DNA of 64,000 bases from the NCBI GenBank assembly GCA_035578155.1, contig JAPWDM010000016.1, positions 12,692,608 through 12,756,607 of the forward strand. Direction: 5' to 3'. Of this stretch, positions 1 through 12,979 are shown piece by piece. The stretch is from Brachynemurus nebulosus. Lineage: Eukaryota > Arthropoda > Insecta > Neuroptera > Myrmeleontidae. The position numbers and the translations under genes were made by a program. A model generated the notes under the pieces. It made no database searches. It had not been told where the DNA came from and was given only the letters and a program-made list of their open reading frames with translations. Position 1 is the first letter of the stretch, and each line of letters starts with the position of its first letter.

Positions 1-670
1 CGTAAGTCGCCTCTTAGTAAATAATTCATATAATTATCATTCATACTTCAATTGTTTTGGTTTAATTAGGTTGGATTAAATTATTATATTATCTTTTTCT
101 AGCTCGTAATATTGAATAGAGAAGAAATTTTTTAAGGAGTGTTAATAATTTTGTATTCAATTATTGGTGTAAAATTCCTATGATGTCACTCTGAAGGGTT
201 GAGTTTATTTATTACGTAATTGTCTAAACATATTAATCGGACGATACATGAAAAGATAATAATAAAATTGACCTTTCACAAAAAAAATATTAAAATATTT
301 TCAAAATTTTCTGGTTTATGAGACCACATGTGAAAATATGTTTATCTCTTTTGAAATAGAGTATACAATATAATATCTACAAAGATAAAGTATCTAGGAC
401 CATAAAACAAACCTTTTTCAAAAAAAAGGATCCTTTTCAAAAATAGGTCAGAAATAACAATAAATTTTACAGTCCCCAATTTTGATGTCAGTATAACCGG
501 TACGTATATATAATTTTCGGTTAGTGTTGTATGCATGGTGCAAGTTTTGTATCATGTATATTCCAAAGAAAAATCTTTTTTAGGGTTCCGAAAAATAACA
601 GAAGATATTATAGACAACAAAAATTTCTTATTAAATTTATTTTTACTATTACTTCGGAACTTTTAACTGA
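1..670. other. AT-rich sequence, no gene recognised
   Basis: Only short chance open frames occur here, with no coding pattern I recognise. The right edge runs into the hairpin terminus of the Helentron-like family, so part of this stretch may be the eroded body of such an element, but its other end is not visible. Confidence 0.5.
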
Positions 671-712
671 AAATTCGCTATGTTATGCAGGATGCTGCGA
701 CAGGAGTATTTT
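671..712 (+). mobile_element. Helentron-like family, solo hairpin (3') terminus
   Basis: This carries the family terminus: the subterminal AAATTCGCT, then ATGTTAT, then a hairpin with GCAG/CTGC stem around GATG, then the tail GACAGGAGTATT. The same block recurs near 2.03, 27.0, 30.25 and 35.16 kb. No matching 5' terminus was found upstream, so only the 3' end is supported. Confidence 0.6.
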
Positions 713-2023
713 TGTTCATATTCTAATAATAATTAATTGTAAGTGATAAGTATACAACGTCTTCAGCGGTGGATATAATAATATGTCAATCGCCACCAAC
801 TGAAAATATAGGACTATAGGCACCAACACGTTCTATTTTGTTTATACCTGGCCGTATGATTCACTGTGTTTATATCCAACAAATATAGATATCAATAGTA
901 AAAAAAAATAAAATTTTATAACTTTATAAGCCAGTTTTACAACAGAACAAAATGTATTAAATAATTAGTAAAAATTTACTGGTATTTAAAATACTAAAGA
1001 AAATGATAAAAAATAATTATGAAGAAAGTGGTGATGTCACTTGTTTAAAAAAACTTTCACATCTGCAAAAAATGTAGAGTGGCCATAATGCTCAACATCT
1101 TTAACATTAACTTATTCAAGAATAAAAAGTGTAAATAGAGCAAATAGTGTAAATCACAGAACACTATAGAAGCAGTCTGCATATAAAAACCTGTCATCCG
1201 TAAGGTGCAATGTTGTGTCAATTTACACCGCTTCTGATTTATTAGCCTGTTACTGTTCGTCATGAGGTTCACGTCGTAACGAGTATCATCGTTTTTTTTA
1301 ATCAACTTGTGAAATTTAAACAGAAAAAAATTTGAAGTATGTCGTATTTAAATGTAAAAATTCTACTGAATAAAAAAAATTCTCAAAATAAAGGGCTATC
1401 TTTCTTAAAATAAATAAGTTTATTTTTAGTTGTTGGTTGTTAGTTACATAGGACGGTCATGATAGTATATACGATATATATGCAAGGTGCCTAGTCATAC
1501 AGACATGTACATCCATCATATTGCACTAACACATTAACATGTTTGTGTAGATACAATGATGTGTTTTGTTGTATGTATCATAACCATTTGGTAGAGGTAG
1601 CGACGTTCACGTCATTTGCCGGCGACAGTGGTCACGGTAGTTATGAAATAGTAAATTTAAATATTGTATATCTATGGCGTAAACTGTAAATAATACCAAT
1701 TAATAATGTAAGTAACGTAAATATTAGTGCTTAAAAATGACGAAGCTTTATTTGAGCTCAAAGTAATTGACGAAGGTAACTATTGATCATTTTAAACACG
1801 CCTACATGCAATAGTTCTTACATGTAGCCTGTACCTATCTGAAGCCTGGGTAAAGTATGATGAGAATCAGTTAGTTATTGTTTTCACAATTATTTTAAAA
1901 GTTGAAGGCCCGATGTAGTAACTCTAGCCTAGAGTACTGTATGTATGATATGTAAGTAAAGCAAAGATGAAGATCTAATTTCAAAAGTCGAACAGACGTA
2001 TAAATATGTTTAAAATATGTATA
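713..2023. other. AT-rich sequence, no gene recognised
   Basis: Open frames here are short and of low complexity. I see no terminal inverted repeats or protein motif I can defend. Confidence 0.5.
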
Positions 2024-2719
2024 AAAATACCCCTGTCGCAGCACCTGCATAACATAGCGAATTTTCAGAGATTGGACACTGACGGATTTCATATGACAAC
2101 ATGTATCTATCTACAATAGTTTAGCTATCTGACGGTGAAAATATTTTCAAAATCGGTTGAGTAGTTAATTTTTTAAAAATTTAAATTTTGCAAAAAGCCA
2201 CTTAAAATGGCAAAAAATGGCAAAAAATTTCGCTTAAAAAAATCGAACGTATGTGGCTGACGAACTCATCCACGTTTTTTTTGATTTTAACCTAAATATA
2301 ATATACATAAATAACAAGTAAGTAAATATTTATTAACTATATGTATTTATAATCTATAATTATGCATTTTATATGTTTTTCTCTTTAAATTTGAGGGTTT
2401 TTTTTTTCTAGATACGACAAGGTTTAAGGAAAGAGAACGACAATTATTGTGATTTTTATAAAGGATCTGAGAAAGATGAATAAAAAATTAATTTGATTTA
2501 CGTTTGAAGACTAAAATTAAATGAATTTTTACTTAATGTAATTTTGATTTTGGTTTAATAGAAGTAAAAATTGCTGTTATATTTGCAACAGATTTTAAAC
2601 TGGAAGTTTTATTTATAAATTGAAAGAAAACTTACGAAGCAAAAAAATGAAGGAGATATTTGCCTTATGAAGAGAAAAAACCAGAAATCATAAAATAATT
2701 AATTAATGTATTTAAAAAA

Positions 2720-3255
2720 ATAAATAAATAATTAAAACGTGTTTTCTTGTTTAATTTAACTAAATAATAGAATGTGCCAGTTTAACCAGCACTATTTTAA
2801 GCTAAATCTACTTTCCAATTTTAAATTATACTGTTCACGAGTTGAAATGACTGACAAAATATGTGGAAATTATAGTATTTTCGGTAATTGCTATGAACTT
2901 GAGTATAAAATGGAGAATTTATTTTGTTCAAAACTGCCGCAATACTTTGAGAAATAAAATATATTTTCTGTTAATAACACCAAAATAAATAAATAATAAA
3001 AACGTGTTTTCTTGTTTAATTTTACAAAATAATAGAATGTGTCAGTACGCCAGCACTATTTTAAGCTAAATCTACTTTCCATTTTTAAATTATACTGTTC
3101 ACGAGTTGAAAGGACTGACAAAATATGTGGAAATTAAAGGATTTTCGTGTATTTTCGATAATTGCTATGAACTTGAGCATAAAATGGAGAACTATTTTGT
3201 TCAAAACTGCCGCAATACTTTGAGAAATAAAATATATTTTCTGTTAATAACACCA
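2720..3255. repeat. 265-bp direct tandem duplication
   Basis: Two adjacent copies, offset by about 265 bp, run from the ACGTGTTTTCTTGTTTAATT motif (near 2737 and 3002) through CTGTTAATAACACC. They differ by scattered substitutions and a small indel. Short open frames in both copies diverge in reading frame, so coding is not supported. Confidence 0.85.
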
Positions 3256-3299
3256 AATTTTCCACCGCAGGTGTTGAAGTATACGAAATTTTACTAATT

Positions 3300-4265
3300 A
3301 ACTTACGAAATTAGCTTTTTGTGTTTCATTATTCTTATTTATTTGTACAAGTTTTTATTATTTTCAAAAGAAATATATTATGAAAAAGAATATGTTAAAT
3401 TTTTATGCATTTCGTATGCTTGAATGCATCCACCTAAATTGTCAAATACATAAATTACGTATAATTCAAGAATTTTATGTTAGAAATTATAACAATTTCA
3501 TATTTATTTTGAATCTATTATTGGTAGAAAAAAATTATTTGAAATGTCAAAAAGAAAAAAAAACATGAGGCGTTCCAAATAAGTCATCTATTTCAGGTTT
3601 GGTCGAAAATGAGTTAGCGATGAAAATAAATTCTTCAGCTTGCATTGCTTAGTACAGTTTATTCAAAAAGGAGTTTTATTTCAAATTATAGTTATAGCAA
3701 AACTGGCCTTAGCAGTAAGTTGTGATAAAACTCGTCTTTTTCATTTTTTTCGTTAAATAACTCGTTTTGTATGAATTAGGCGAGTTTCGTTTTAGAACGT
3801 CTCATATTTTTTAATTAAGAACAAAATGACAATGATATTGACAATCGTCTACTTTGTGTATAGATATATAAAGACACGTTTATGCTGGTGGATAATATAA
3901 AAGATTTATTCGATTAAAGAAAAATTACAGTTTAATTGATAAAATATCATAAATATAATGATTTGCTTATAATTATTAGACATTATTTTTTAGTATTTTA
4001 TAATCAATCTGATCAAATTTTTGAAATATATTAAGGGCGGTCTAAACAGAGTTTACGGTATGCGTGTAATTAAACTAATAACATGGGGTATGTTAAACTG
4101 ATGTTAGACAAGGACAAAAAATCTTTAACCCAAAATTTTGTAAATTATTTTTAATTTTTCTGGAGAACCAGCTGACAAACAGGTATAGCTCAGAGGACCT
4201 TTTTAATAAAATTTCGTGTGCTTTTCGCAATGGTATAAAAAAAAACCTTTGAATTCTAATGTTTT
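3300..4265. other. AT-rich sequence, no gene recognised
   Basis: No conserved protein motif, promoter or inverted repeat stands out. It lies inside the possible long Helentron-like copy. Confidence 0.45.
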
Positions 4266-4424
4266 TAGCACTTAGGACACTTTTTGTCAAAAGTGCTCAA
4301 AAACCAACTTCTGGGCATCCGATATGTCTGGCTAACGAACTTAGCTTAGCAAATCGAGAATTCACTTTGCATACCAAATTTCATAAGCATTAAAAGTTTC
4401 GTTCGAGAGTTATCGCGTACACAC

Positions 4425-4428
<4 letters not shown>

Positions 4429-4517
<89 letters not shown>
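4429..4517. repeat. (TA)n microsatellite
   Basis: About 88 bp of uninterrupted TA. Its flanks (the CTTCTGGGCATCCGA block on the left and GTCCCGGGCTTAGC on the right) recur around the TA tract at 37.77 kb, so the tract is part of a repeat family and not an independent expansion. Confidence 0.95.
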
Positions 4518-4519
<2 letters not shown>

Positions 4520-5284
4520 AGTGAAGTAGATTTTCCGGTTCTAGAGGCTCCAAAACAAATTTCTGCCATAGTCCCGGGCTTAGCTTTTACTATAATAGCT
4601 ACGGTAATAGCTGAATTTTCATTCTGAAAATTCGCTAAAAATGTGACTCCTAGGACCCAGTAGTACATGTAATGTTCAAATATTTCAAATGTAATGTTCA
4701 AATATTTCATTGTAACTTTTTTTTATTTAATACTTACAATATCTATTTTGTTCCAGTGTCAAATTGACTTGTGCGACCAATTTTAAGAAAATAGCATTAA
4801 AGAAAATAATTTAAATAATTTTTTAAATTGAAACTTTTTATATTAAGAATCAAAAATCTAGATCTGAATACTAAGTTTTCTTTATTATTTTCAATACCAT
4901 TGTGTACATTCAGATTTTTAAATATTAAATCGATCGTGACGTGACTAATCCAGAGTCTCAAATACAATTTTCATTAATTTCGTTCCTAATTACTTTTACC
5001 TTTCTCGGCAGGTATAAGTAATACGTTGTCAGAGATTTTTCTAAGCGAAGAAAGGAGGGTTTTTGATGAAACAAAAAAGCTTTTCTTTTTAAGAAAAGGA
5101 AACTATAGTTTACACTTCACGGAGGGAATTAACACTAGGATACGAGTACTTTTAATAGATACCTAATTAAAATTTGGAAAAAATTATTTTATCCCCTTAA
5201 GATTTTCTTATCATTTGTTAAAAATCATTTCAAGAATTCTCTCTATATTTACAGGTAGACACTTTGCGTCAAGTCTAAATAAAG

Positions 5285-6830
5285 ACTATTAGCGCTATTC
5301 ATAAAGAGAAGTTAAGATAACTCTTAGATTGAACTTAGCAAAGTTAACACTAAGATTTAACTTAACATTACAATTCATAGACAGATTTTAAAATTGTCCT
5401 AGTAGAAACAAGCTTGAAGTTAGTTATAATGATACATTGTGAGGTGTATACAAGCTTTACAATTAATTCACCAATTGAAAGCAATCAGAGAAACGAAAAA
5501 TATTTGAATAGTAGTAGCGCGAAATATTTAAATTAATGAAAATTCTATCAGTAAATAATTAAAATTTTTTTATTTTTACCGTAATTAATAAAATAATACA
5601 AAAGTATACATAGTTATGTATTTTAATTTAATTTATAATAAATAACAATATTAACGGAAAAATTTGTTTATTGGAAATTTAAATTTCTTTGTTGTAAATA
5701 TTATTTTAAACTGTTTTAGAATATGTCAGTACGTAGTATAGTACCTAACTATAGTTTGTTTGCTTAAAATGCAGAACGTAAAGACGTGGTCGCTATTAAA
5801 TTTAAAATTTCATAAAATAGGTGGTATCATGTGATTATTTTAATATTATTTTTTTTTTAAATGTGAATTGTCTTTAAAACATGTAATGTGTGTAAACAGA
5901 CATAATTGTATTATAATTGTTCTGTTTTTTATATCATCAGTTTTATGTAATCTCAGTGACTTATAAAGTTACAATAAAAAATAAATGATATACTAAAATA
6001 TTTGTTGATTTATTAAAAATTTTTACAAAAGAAGTATAAAATAGATATAAACTTTGTCAATGATTTAGATTTTTATAATTTTAAACATAAACTGCGGTAC
6101 TTAAAGGCCTAAAACATTAAATAATTCCAGTGTGCTTCCGATAATTTTTAACATTTCAGTATGAAAAACAACTAAAAAAAATGTAATAATAAATTAAGAT
6201 TAACTAAAGTATGGTAAAATATTATGTTAAACTACCGTTTTGTTTATAATTTACATTAAAAAAAATACGTCTCACACAAAAAAGGTAAGTAGAAAGTCAA
6301 AATATTCTATCACAGAAGCACACAGAAGTATGTAATAATTCCTTAGTTTTTCTGTTTTTGCACATATCTTTTAATTAGTTATCTATAAAATTGTAAGTTT
6401 TTCGTCAAATACATGCTGCAAATCGATATTTTCGTCATACATGAAAACTTTTTTGCACCTGAAAATATTTAGAGGTTGAATTACTTATAAAACTAAGTTA
6501 ATTTGATTCAATTTTTCTTTTAATTTATTTACATTTAAAATATTTATTACGTCAATACTTAATATAGATATTTAATTACGTATATTTTATATTTTTATTC
6601 GAAAAAGTTCTTTCAAATTTGATAAAATGTTCAAATGTCAAAAAATTCCATGTAAAAATATATTTAAGATGGACTTAAGTCTGCCATTTGCTTATTTTAA
6701 ATTTAAGTAAGAGATAAGATTGAACTTAGCGTTAAAACCGACCTAAAGTCGTCTATGAATAAGTTAAGTTTTATCTTAGCTAAGATTGATCTTAGATTTA
6801 TCTTAAATCGTTTATGAATACTCCACTATG
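5285..6830. mobile_element. Putative MITE-like DNA element with similar ends
   Basis: The left edge (GCTATTCATAAAGAG, then AAGTTAAGATAACTC) resembles the right edge read in reverse (GTATTCATAAACGATTTAAG). Short TTAAGAT/ATCTTA and TTCATAG/CTATGAA motifs repeat in both subterminal zones, as is common for binding-site arrays of DNA transposons. The about 1.2-kb interior has no usable open frame. A clean TSD is not visible (TTA on the left, CTA on the right). Confidence 0.45.
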
Positions 6831-7262
6831 AATTTACTGATCTATAAAAATCAAAATGTACTTAAAAAGTAATCTACAAATTTTAATTTTGTTTCAAACT
6901 TTTTTTGAAATGTGTACTCGACAATGTCTGCGTTAGTAATATATCGTACAGTTTTAGTATAAAATATTTAAAATAACAATTACAGCACATAATTGTTTAG
7001 GTACAATTAAATTAACATTTCAATAATTATAATTATTAAATAAAATTGCCTATTTATTATTACCAATAAATCGAAAAACATTCTGACATTGAAATTTATG
7101 CATATGCATAATTTATTAAACGGATAGTTACATCACACATGTACACGCCTAGTACGTCTTCATTTACATGTATACAATTTTGGTTATATTAGACAATGTA
7201 TTCAAATATTGTCATGTGTCAACCATTGACATGACTGTTGTTGTACTTATTTATTGTATATA

Positions 7263-7266
<4 letters not shown>

Positions 7267-7348
<82 letters not shown>
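7267..7348. repeat. (TA)n microsatellite
   Basis: About 80 bp of pure TA. Open frames crossing it on both strands (Tyr-Ile repeats) are artefacts of the dinucleotide. Confidence 0.95.
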
Positions 7349-7350
<2 letters not shown>

Positions 7351-7883
7351 CATTTTATAATAAATCATCGAAATATGTACATACACATACAAATAAATAT
7401 AAACACGACAAACAAACGAACAGAGACACCGGGAGTCGGGACGCATCTGTGTTTATTATCTCTATATTGTGGATGACCAATATTGTTCCCGTTCACCGGT
7501 CATTGTGATTAATATTTTGATATAAACATTGCATATTATTGTTCATTGTGCATGCATGTACTTCCGAAATGCGATAAAATTGTGTATATATTATGTAGAT
7601 ACATATAATGAGAGTTTGATTTTCAGTGTTGTTTTGAAGATTATTTTTAAATGTTTCGTACCAAAATTGACAAAGCGGAACATTGAATCACTTCGGTGTC
7701 CATTCATCGCTTTATCGCAGGTGATTTTCTCTGAAACTATTAAACGTAATATTTGAGAGTCTATAGTCGCCTAAGAGCGTGTTATCCGACTTAGCGGCTT
7801 GTTAGACTATTATTTTACATAAATGTTGCTTATGGTGAGGAATGTTCGAAAATGAAGATACTTGCATAGTAAACTGATAGGAA

Positions 7884-8133
7884 GCGTTTACAGCCAGAGT
7901 GGCCTAAGTGATTAATTTTATATTTCGCGTTTTTTAAGTCTCTTGAATGCGAAACTGTATATTTGATTGAAATAGTGGCCTATGTTGAATTGATGAATAC
8001 CTTGGAGAATGGCAGAAGTGAAGTTATTTTTGCAGTACCATAAATATGAAAGATTAGTCGTGCAATACTGGCCTACAAAATTAATAACTCAAATGTTCTT
8101 GATTGTTAGTTAGGCCACTCTGGCTGTAAACGC
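7884..8133. mobile_element. MITE with perfect 24-bp terminal inverted repeats
   Basis: Both ends carry the same 24-bp sequence in inverted orientation, beginning GCGTTTACAGCCAGAGTGGC and continuing CTAA. The 250-bp interior has no coding capacity. The flanks show no exact TSD. The perfect match of the ends suggests recent movement or strong constraint. Confidence 0.8.
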
Positions 8134-8920
8134 CTCTTATTAGACAGGTACATACTTTAAAACTTTAGATGAATATAGATTTAACAAAAACAGTAGGAAT
8201 GTCTAGAAATATGTGTCTTCTCACGTTAATTATTTAACAAAAAAACTATAAAATTATTAAAAATTAGCTATCAATTTACTAATATAATTAACAATCATCT
8301 TTGATAGATATGTATTACTTTTAAACCCTATACCTTTTTTGGGGCATAACTAAAATTTAGTGAATATTTTAGATTTCCTTTATTTCCGAGAAAATAGGTT
8401 CGCCAAGGGCTCTTGGTGAGATGGCTCAAATTTTGTTCAGAAACGATACGTTTAGAGAAATTTGTGACAGTTGGCACTTCTAATTTCATTGACATTTACT
8501 TTACAAATCATATGAAGACTGGTTTCGATAAGATATTCGAAATCACAGTAACCAAATTCATTGAATAAACCTTTTTTATTAATAAGAATATTTAATAAAT
8601 ACAGTATCTATACGTATGTAGGTATTTGCAAAATGCAAAACAAAATTTAAAAGTATAATAACTTTGCCAAAAATTATACAACAAATATTGCTTCATAAAT
8701 ATTGTCCCTTGTATTCTTCTTGTTTAAATCATATATCAGATGGAATTTTTTACTTTTCCCCTACGTTATTGTAACGAACAACCCTTATATTTTATGTGCG
8801 TATATGGAATACGGAATACGGAATTTGTTCCGTAGATAGAGATATTATAATTACTCGAACAAATAAGGGAATGTTATCATCATTAGGGGTTGTTATTAGT
8901 TAAAAGTGTCATCCCTGTTT
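8134..8920. other. No gene recognised
   Basis: AT-rich sequence with a short GGAATACGGAATACGGAATT triplication near 8.81 kb and nothing else I can name. Confidence 0.5.
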
Positions 8921-8922
8921 GT

Positions 8923-9354
8923 CTGGGAGACCAACATGATTTTCATTTACGATCGCCGTTCGCATAAACATATTCTGATGACGAATGGAGCATAAAATTA
9001 AAAAAAATTTATGCCTTTAGTAAACTGGCGGATCAGTGGCCTCCCTCAGTTAATACAGCGTTCCATAACGGCTGCCAAGGTCTTTGGTCAACTTAAATAA
9101 TAGCAGTATTTGCATTTCTTAGTTACTTAATATAATTTTTGTTAGTGCCTAAGCAACTTCGTCAACGTCTAATTGACAATTAATAACCACCTCTAATGAT
9201 TCAGAGGTTTGGTAACAGTCTGTAAGACAGTGCAATCAATGGTAGTTCCAGTGGACTGTAAATCAGTTTGATTAATAGTACAAAATTTTCATTATATGTA
9301 TCAGAAATTTCCAGATATACACGGATCATCCACGAAAATCATGTTGGACTCTCG
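8923..9354. mobile_element. Putative TIR element
   Basis: CCAACATGATTTTC at the left is mirrored as GAAAATCATGTTGG at the right, with looser matching outside (GAGA/CTCTC). The interior is non-coding. Family and TSD are not clear. Confidence 0.5.
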
Positions 9355-10149
9355 GATTATGTTATATGTATAGTATGTATTTGAATAACCAGATGTGCGA
9401 TGTATGCACGATACGATATACAAATAAAAGGCATAATGTATTACTACGTTCATGTACCTATTGTTTGTATTTTAAATGTAAATGTACATTATTGAACATA
9501 TAACATATTTTATGTGGTAGTTCCGTTTATCTCTATCTACTAGATTGGTCAATGAGAAGTTACACCAAAAAATATTGGCTTTCAGGCTTTCAATATTGGA
9601 ATCTCGACATTCAGTAATACGGGGATCTCGAACGATTTTAGAACAATTTTGGATACCGGTATCGGTATAAGTCAATACTGAATTACAAAATCTAGATATG
9701 GTGAAAATCATTCGGAAAAAATTTTGAAAAAATTATGTTACGTCAAATATAATTGAAAATAAGTAAAAAAATTTTGATAATTATACGATAATTATACAAG
9801 TTAATTCAAGAAAGATGTTGAAAAATGAAACAATTTTGCTTCGAGGTTATAATTTTTTTTGTAGTTGGTAATTTTCTCTGAAATACACTATAAAAATATC
9901 TGAAACAAATAAAAATTTCACCTAAATCCGTCAAGCCATTCAAAAGTTATGAATTTTTTCGATTTTCTAGAAATTAGTCAACTTCCAAGGGACACTTATC
10001 TTTAGGACTGAAACTTAGTAAAACCTAATCTTATATCGATAGCAGTTACTAAAAAAAAGAAAGAAAAGGAAACACAATTCGTCCGGTGGCATTCTACCCA
10101 TCCTTATCCCCCTATAGTCTTTTGTATGAAATCAGTTTTTTTTTTTCAG

Positions 10150-10710
10150 TATATCAACAATATTTTGCCAACAGCCGTCTAACCGTTTATTTTAAGCCTT
10201 TTTTGAGATCTATGACCCTGGGAAACTATTTTGACTTCACGTTCACTTTTTCAGATCCCAATACTGTTTGAGTAAAATCTTATCAAGATCCTCCAGTCAT
10301 TTATTTTGGTGCTTCGGGTTCTTAGGACTTTGGAGAACCTCATATAACATAACTTATGTCAAACTGGAATAGTTTTATTTCAGTGAAAAAGAAAAACTAA
10401 CAGTGAAAAAATTTTCGGTTGAGCAATTAAATTTTTGAGATGCTAGGGGACTGTGGTTCTCATATAATATAGCCTATGGTTCGTCTGGAATAGTTTAGCT
10501 TTCCAACAGTCAACAGTTTTCAGAATTGGTTGAAAATTGATTTTGGGCGCTTTTTGAATGCCTAGAACCCTGGTAGACTTCATATAACATGGCCTATGTA
10601 AGTCTACAATAGTTTAATTACCCAATAGAGAAAATGTTTAAAAATTTAAGCGCTTTTTGGAACTTGAGGGTCCCGAAGACCTTATATAATATAGCCTGTA
10701 TTATTTGAAA
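10150..10710. repeat. Degenerate tandem repeat, about 120-bp units
   Basis: About four diverged units share the order 'CCTGG..GA..TCATATAACAT..CCTATG..CT..AATAGTTTAG..AACAGTGAAAAAATTTTC'. The same consensus forms the regular array at 35.6-36.8 kb, so this is an older relative. A block with CCCTGGGAAAC and CTTTTTCAGA near 10.22-10.26 kb recurs at the far right end of the window. Confidence 0.7.
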
Positions 10711-10715
10711 GAGTT

Positions 10716-11515
10716 TACTTGGAAAAGCAAGGTTGGAACTTTGTACGATTTGCATAGAAATACTTACACAGAACATTTCGTATAATGTTTTTTTTTTTTT
10801 TTTTTTAAATTGCATTTACATACCTATTTATATGAGTATTACTGTACTTCAAATGTGGTGTGTAGATCTTTCTATACAGCAAGACAGCTGTCAATACACC
10901 CACTATACAAAATTTATTTTGATACCCTAAAGTATAAAAAATCGACCCCACAATTTACATATTATTACCCTTATATGCATATATTTCATTTCAATTTTTT
11001 AATTATGTGTATAGCTAGAACAACTTAAAAATTAATGCCAATTTTATTTGTTAATTGATGCCTTATATGTAAATATTTTGTTACCTTTTTAAATTGTTCC
11101 AAATATTTGTTGAAATAATTTTATTAAACTCAAAACATTTGGACGTAAAATATGTCAATCGTTTCGAAACTGGGGTGGAGAGTACCATGCTTGATTTGCG
11201 AATGTTATAAAAAAGTCTCGATTAAAAAAAATTAATAATAATATGGAAACTATTAACAAAAGATACGTACACAACAGTGTACGTATAAATACGGCCAAAA
11301 TTCCAATTTTAAGAACATAGGAATTTTTCTACATTTTTACTTTGAAATACTAGTTGACAGACCTCATCAACCTTACTAAAAAATTGTCATGTTAGCCTTT
11401 CATCTGACGAAATAAAACATTCTAATCATGAAAATCTTGCTTGCAGCGAAGTGTGGTAGAGAATTAGAGCTGATGAGAATGGCATTATTAAGAGCTGCTA
11501 CTATATAAGGTTTGA
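10716..11515. other. No gene recognised
   Basis: AT-rich DNA with a poly-T run near 10.79 kb. Short overlapping open frames here have no recognisable motif. Confidence 0.5.
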
Positions 11516-11517
11516 CA

Positions 11518-11680
11518 TATCGCGCGTACTCTTTCTCAACCTCGTATCTGAAAAGTCCCAATTTTTGGAGACACAAGTAAAACGTATTTAAATCTGTGTT
11601 TTCATCATTATGAACTTAAGATTTATGCTAATTACACCCTTTGATGTTGGCTACCTACATATATAAATATATATAGATAA

Positions 11681-11769
<89 letters not shown>

Positions 11770-11846
11770 CAATATTTAATGTTTTTTGTGTGTCCTAAAA
11801 CATGCAGTTTTTGATATACGAGGTTGAGAAAGAGTACGCGCGATAT
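11518..11846. mobile_element. TIR element with internal TA run, copy 1
   Basis: The two ends are near-perfect inverted copies of about 30 bp (ATATCGCGCGTACTCTTTCT, then CAACCTCGTAT). The interior holds CCCTTTGATGTTGG and an 80-bp TA run. A second copy in opposite orientation lies at 15.86 kb. An ATA/TAT boundary fits a TA target site but is ambiguous. Confidence 0.8.
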
Positions 11847-11849
11847 ACA

Positions 11850-12890
11850 ACATACCTGATAGTGTTATCGATATAGGTGCGTAGTGTTGGAAAAGTATCA
11901 TTAGCGAACCGACCTTGAAAAGTGGTAAATTTTTCGAAGCCCCCTCACCCTTCGATTTAAAGGCTAAAATTTTACCAGGTTAAAGATAAAACCCTCAATA
12001 TTATTATTTCATTGGTTGGCCAGGTCTTACCTTGTCCATTTTGTCTGGCCGACCAAATTTATGTGTGGAAGTAAGATCATGCAGTACTTATTAGATAATA
12101 TTATGCTATTTTATGTATGCAGTTATTTCTATTAATAGATAACGAGACCGTTCATTTCGGATGGGCATCGATTTTGTTACGAAATCAAAGGGGAGACTAT
12201 CATGAGTGTGAAACAGAGTTTTCGGAACTCGATTGAATTGAAGATCGAAAATATTTACTCAATTATCTCTGTAACCGGGAGTTTCACAAAAATTTTGTAA
12301 GGAGCTTTTTTGTAGATTATTTTAATTATCTACTTACAAGTTTTATTTGAAATATTTTGGCTAAAAATTAATATTCAAAAAATTATGGTAAAATAGTTAA
12401 CCAGCCAAAACGTGAAAAACTTTAAGACCATATAACTTTCTTATTTTCAATCCAAAAGAAATTATATAAAAAAGCATCACTTAACAAGATTTTGATGATT
12501 AAAATACTGAAAAATTATTTTTTTTTGTCTATAAATGATTAAATAAAATAATTGGATTTCTGGTGAAGCAATTACTGATCTTAGTGGAAGCAGTTTGAAA
12601 GCAAATTATCCATATGAAAAAAAAGATATTTCAACTTCCGGCGACAACTTCTTGCTGCTTTGTCGTCATCAAAACCAAAATTAAATTGAAATCTAAAAAT
12701 AAATTGCTTAATTTATTAATTCAGTAAAAGATTATGGCAAATATAACGTGATTCAAATATCTTTTATAAGACTTCTTTTTATTGTTTAGATGCGCCACAA
12801 CTAAGGTGATATGCATCGTTTGGTATATGTTGTACTATTGCTTTTGGTGTTGATGTGCTATAGATGATTGGTGCGGTATGGTAGTTTGAT
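11850..12890. repeat. Diverged repeat shared with 28.2-28.7 kb
   Basis: From about 11.92 to 12.48 kb the sequence follows the same order as 28.16-28.68 kb: a GACCTTGAAAAGTGG/GAAGCCCCCTCACCC block, TTGGCCAG..CTTGTCC, ATATTTACTCAATTA.CTCTG, TTTTGTAAGGAG, then AATTATGGTAAAA..AGCCAAA. No coding potential. The rest is AT-rich and featureless. Confidence 0.65.
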
Positions 12891-12896
12891 GATGAT

Positions 12897-12972
12897 GTAG
12901 CTCCCTCGGCCGGTTCCGAACTCACGATCTTATCAGTCAAGAGCGGAGTTGTTGACCACTAGACCAGCTCTT
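12897..12972 (-). repeat. tRNA-derived SINE-like fragment
   Basis: On the minus strand a TGGTCTAGTGGTCAAC segment matches a pol III A box, and GAGTTCGGAACC about 40 nt later resembles a B box. The acceptor and T stems do not close, so this is not a working tRNA. A short tRNA-derived SINE head is the likely explanation. Confidence 0.5.
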
Positions 12973-12979
12973 GGTATAT

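Larger units (their letters stand above)
2024..4639 (-). mobile_element. Helentron-like element, possible long copy
   Basis: The left edge carries the family hairpin terminus read on the minus strand (ACCCCTGTCGCAGCACCTGC, then CATAACATAGCGAATTT). It is followed by one degenerate 120-bp satellite-type unit (the TTTAGC... and TTTTCAAAATCGGTTG motifs near 2.12-2.16 kb). The right edge ends in AAATTCGCTAAAA, the inverted partner of the subterminal AGCGAATTT. Between them lie a 265-bp tandem duplication and a long TA tract. The same order of parts is seen in the copy at 35.15-37.97 kb. This could instead be two separate fragments, because about 2 kb of the middle has no counterpart in the shorter copies. 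Confidence 0.45.

Noticed and set aside
7219..7508. Open frames with long Tyr-Ile repeats here and at other TA tracts
   Set aside because: They are translations of TA microsatellites on either strand; length comes from the repeat lacking stops, not from coding.
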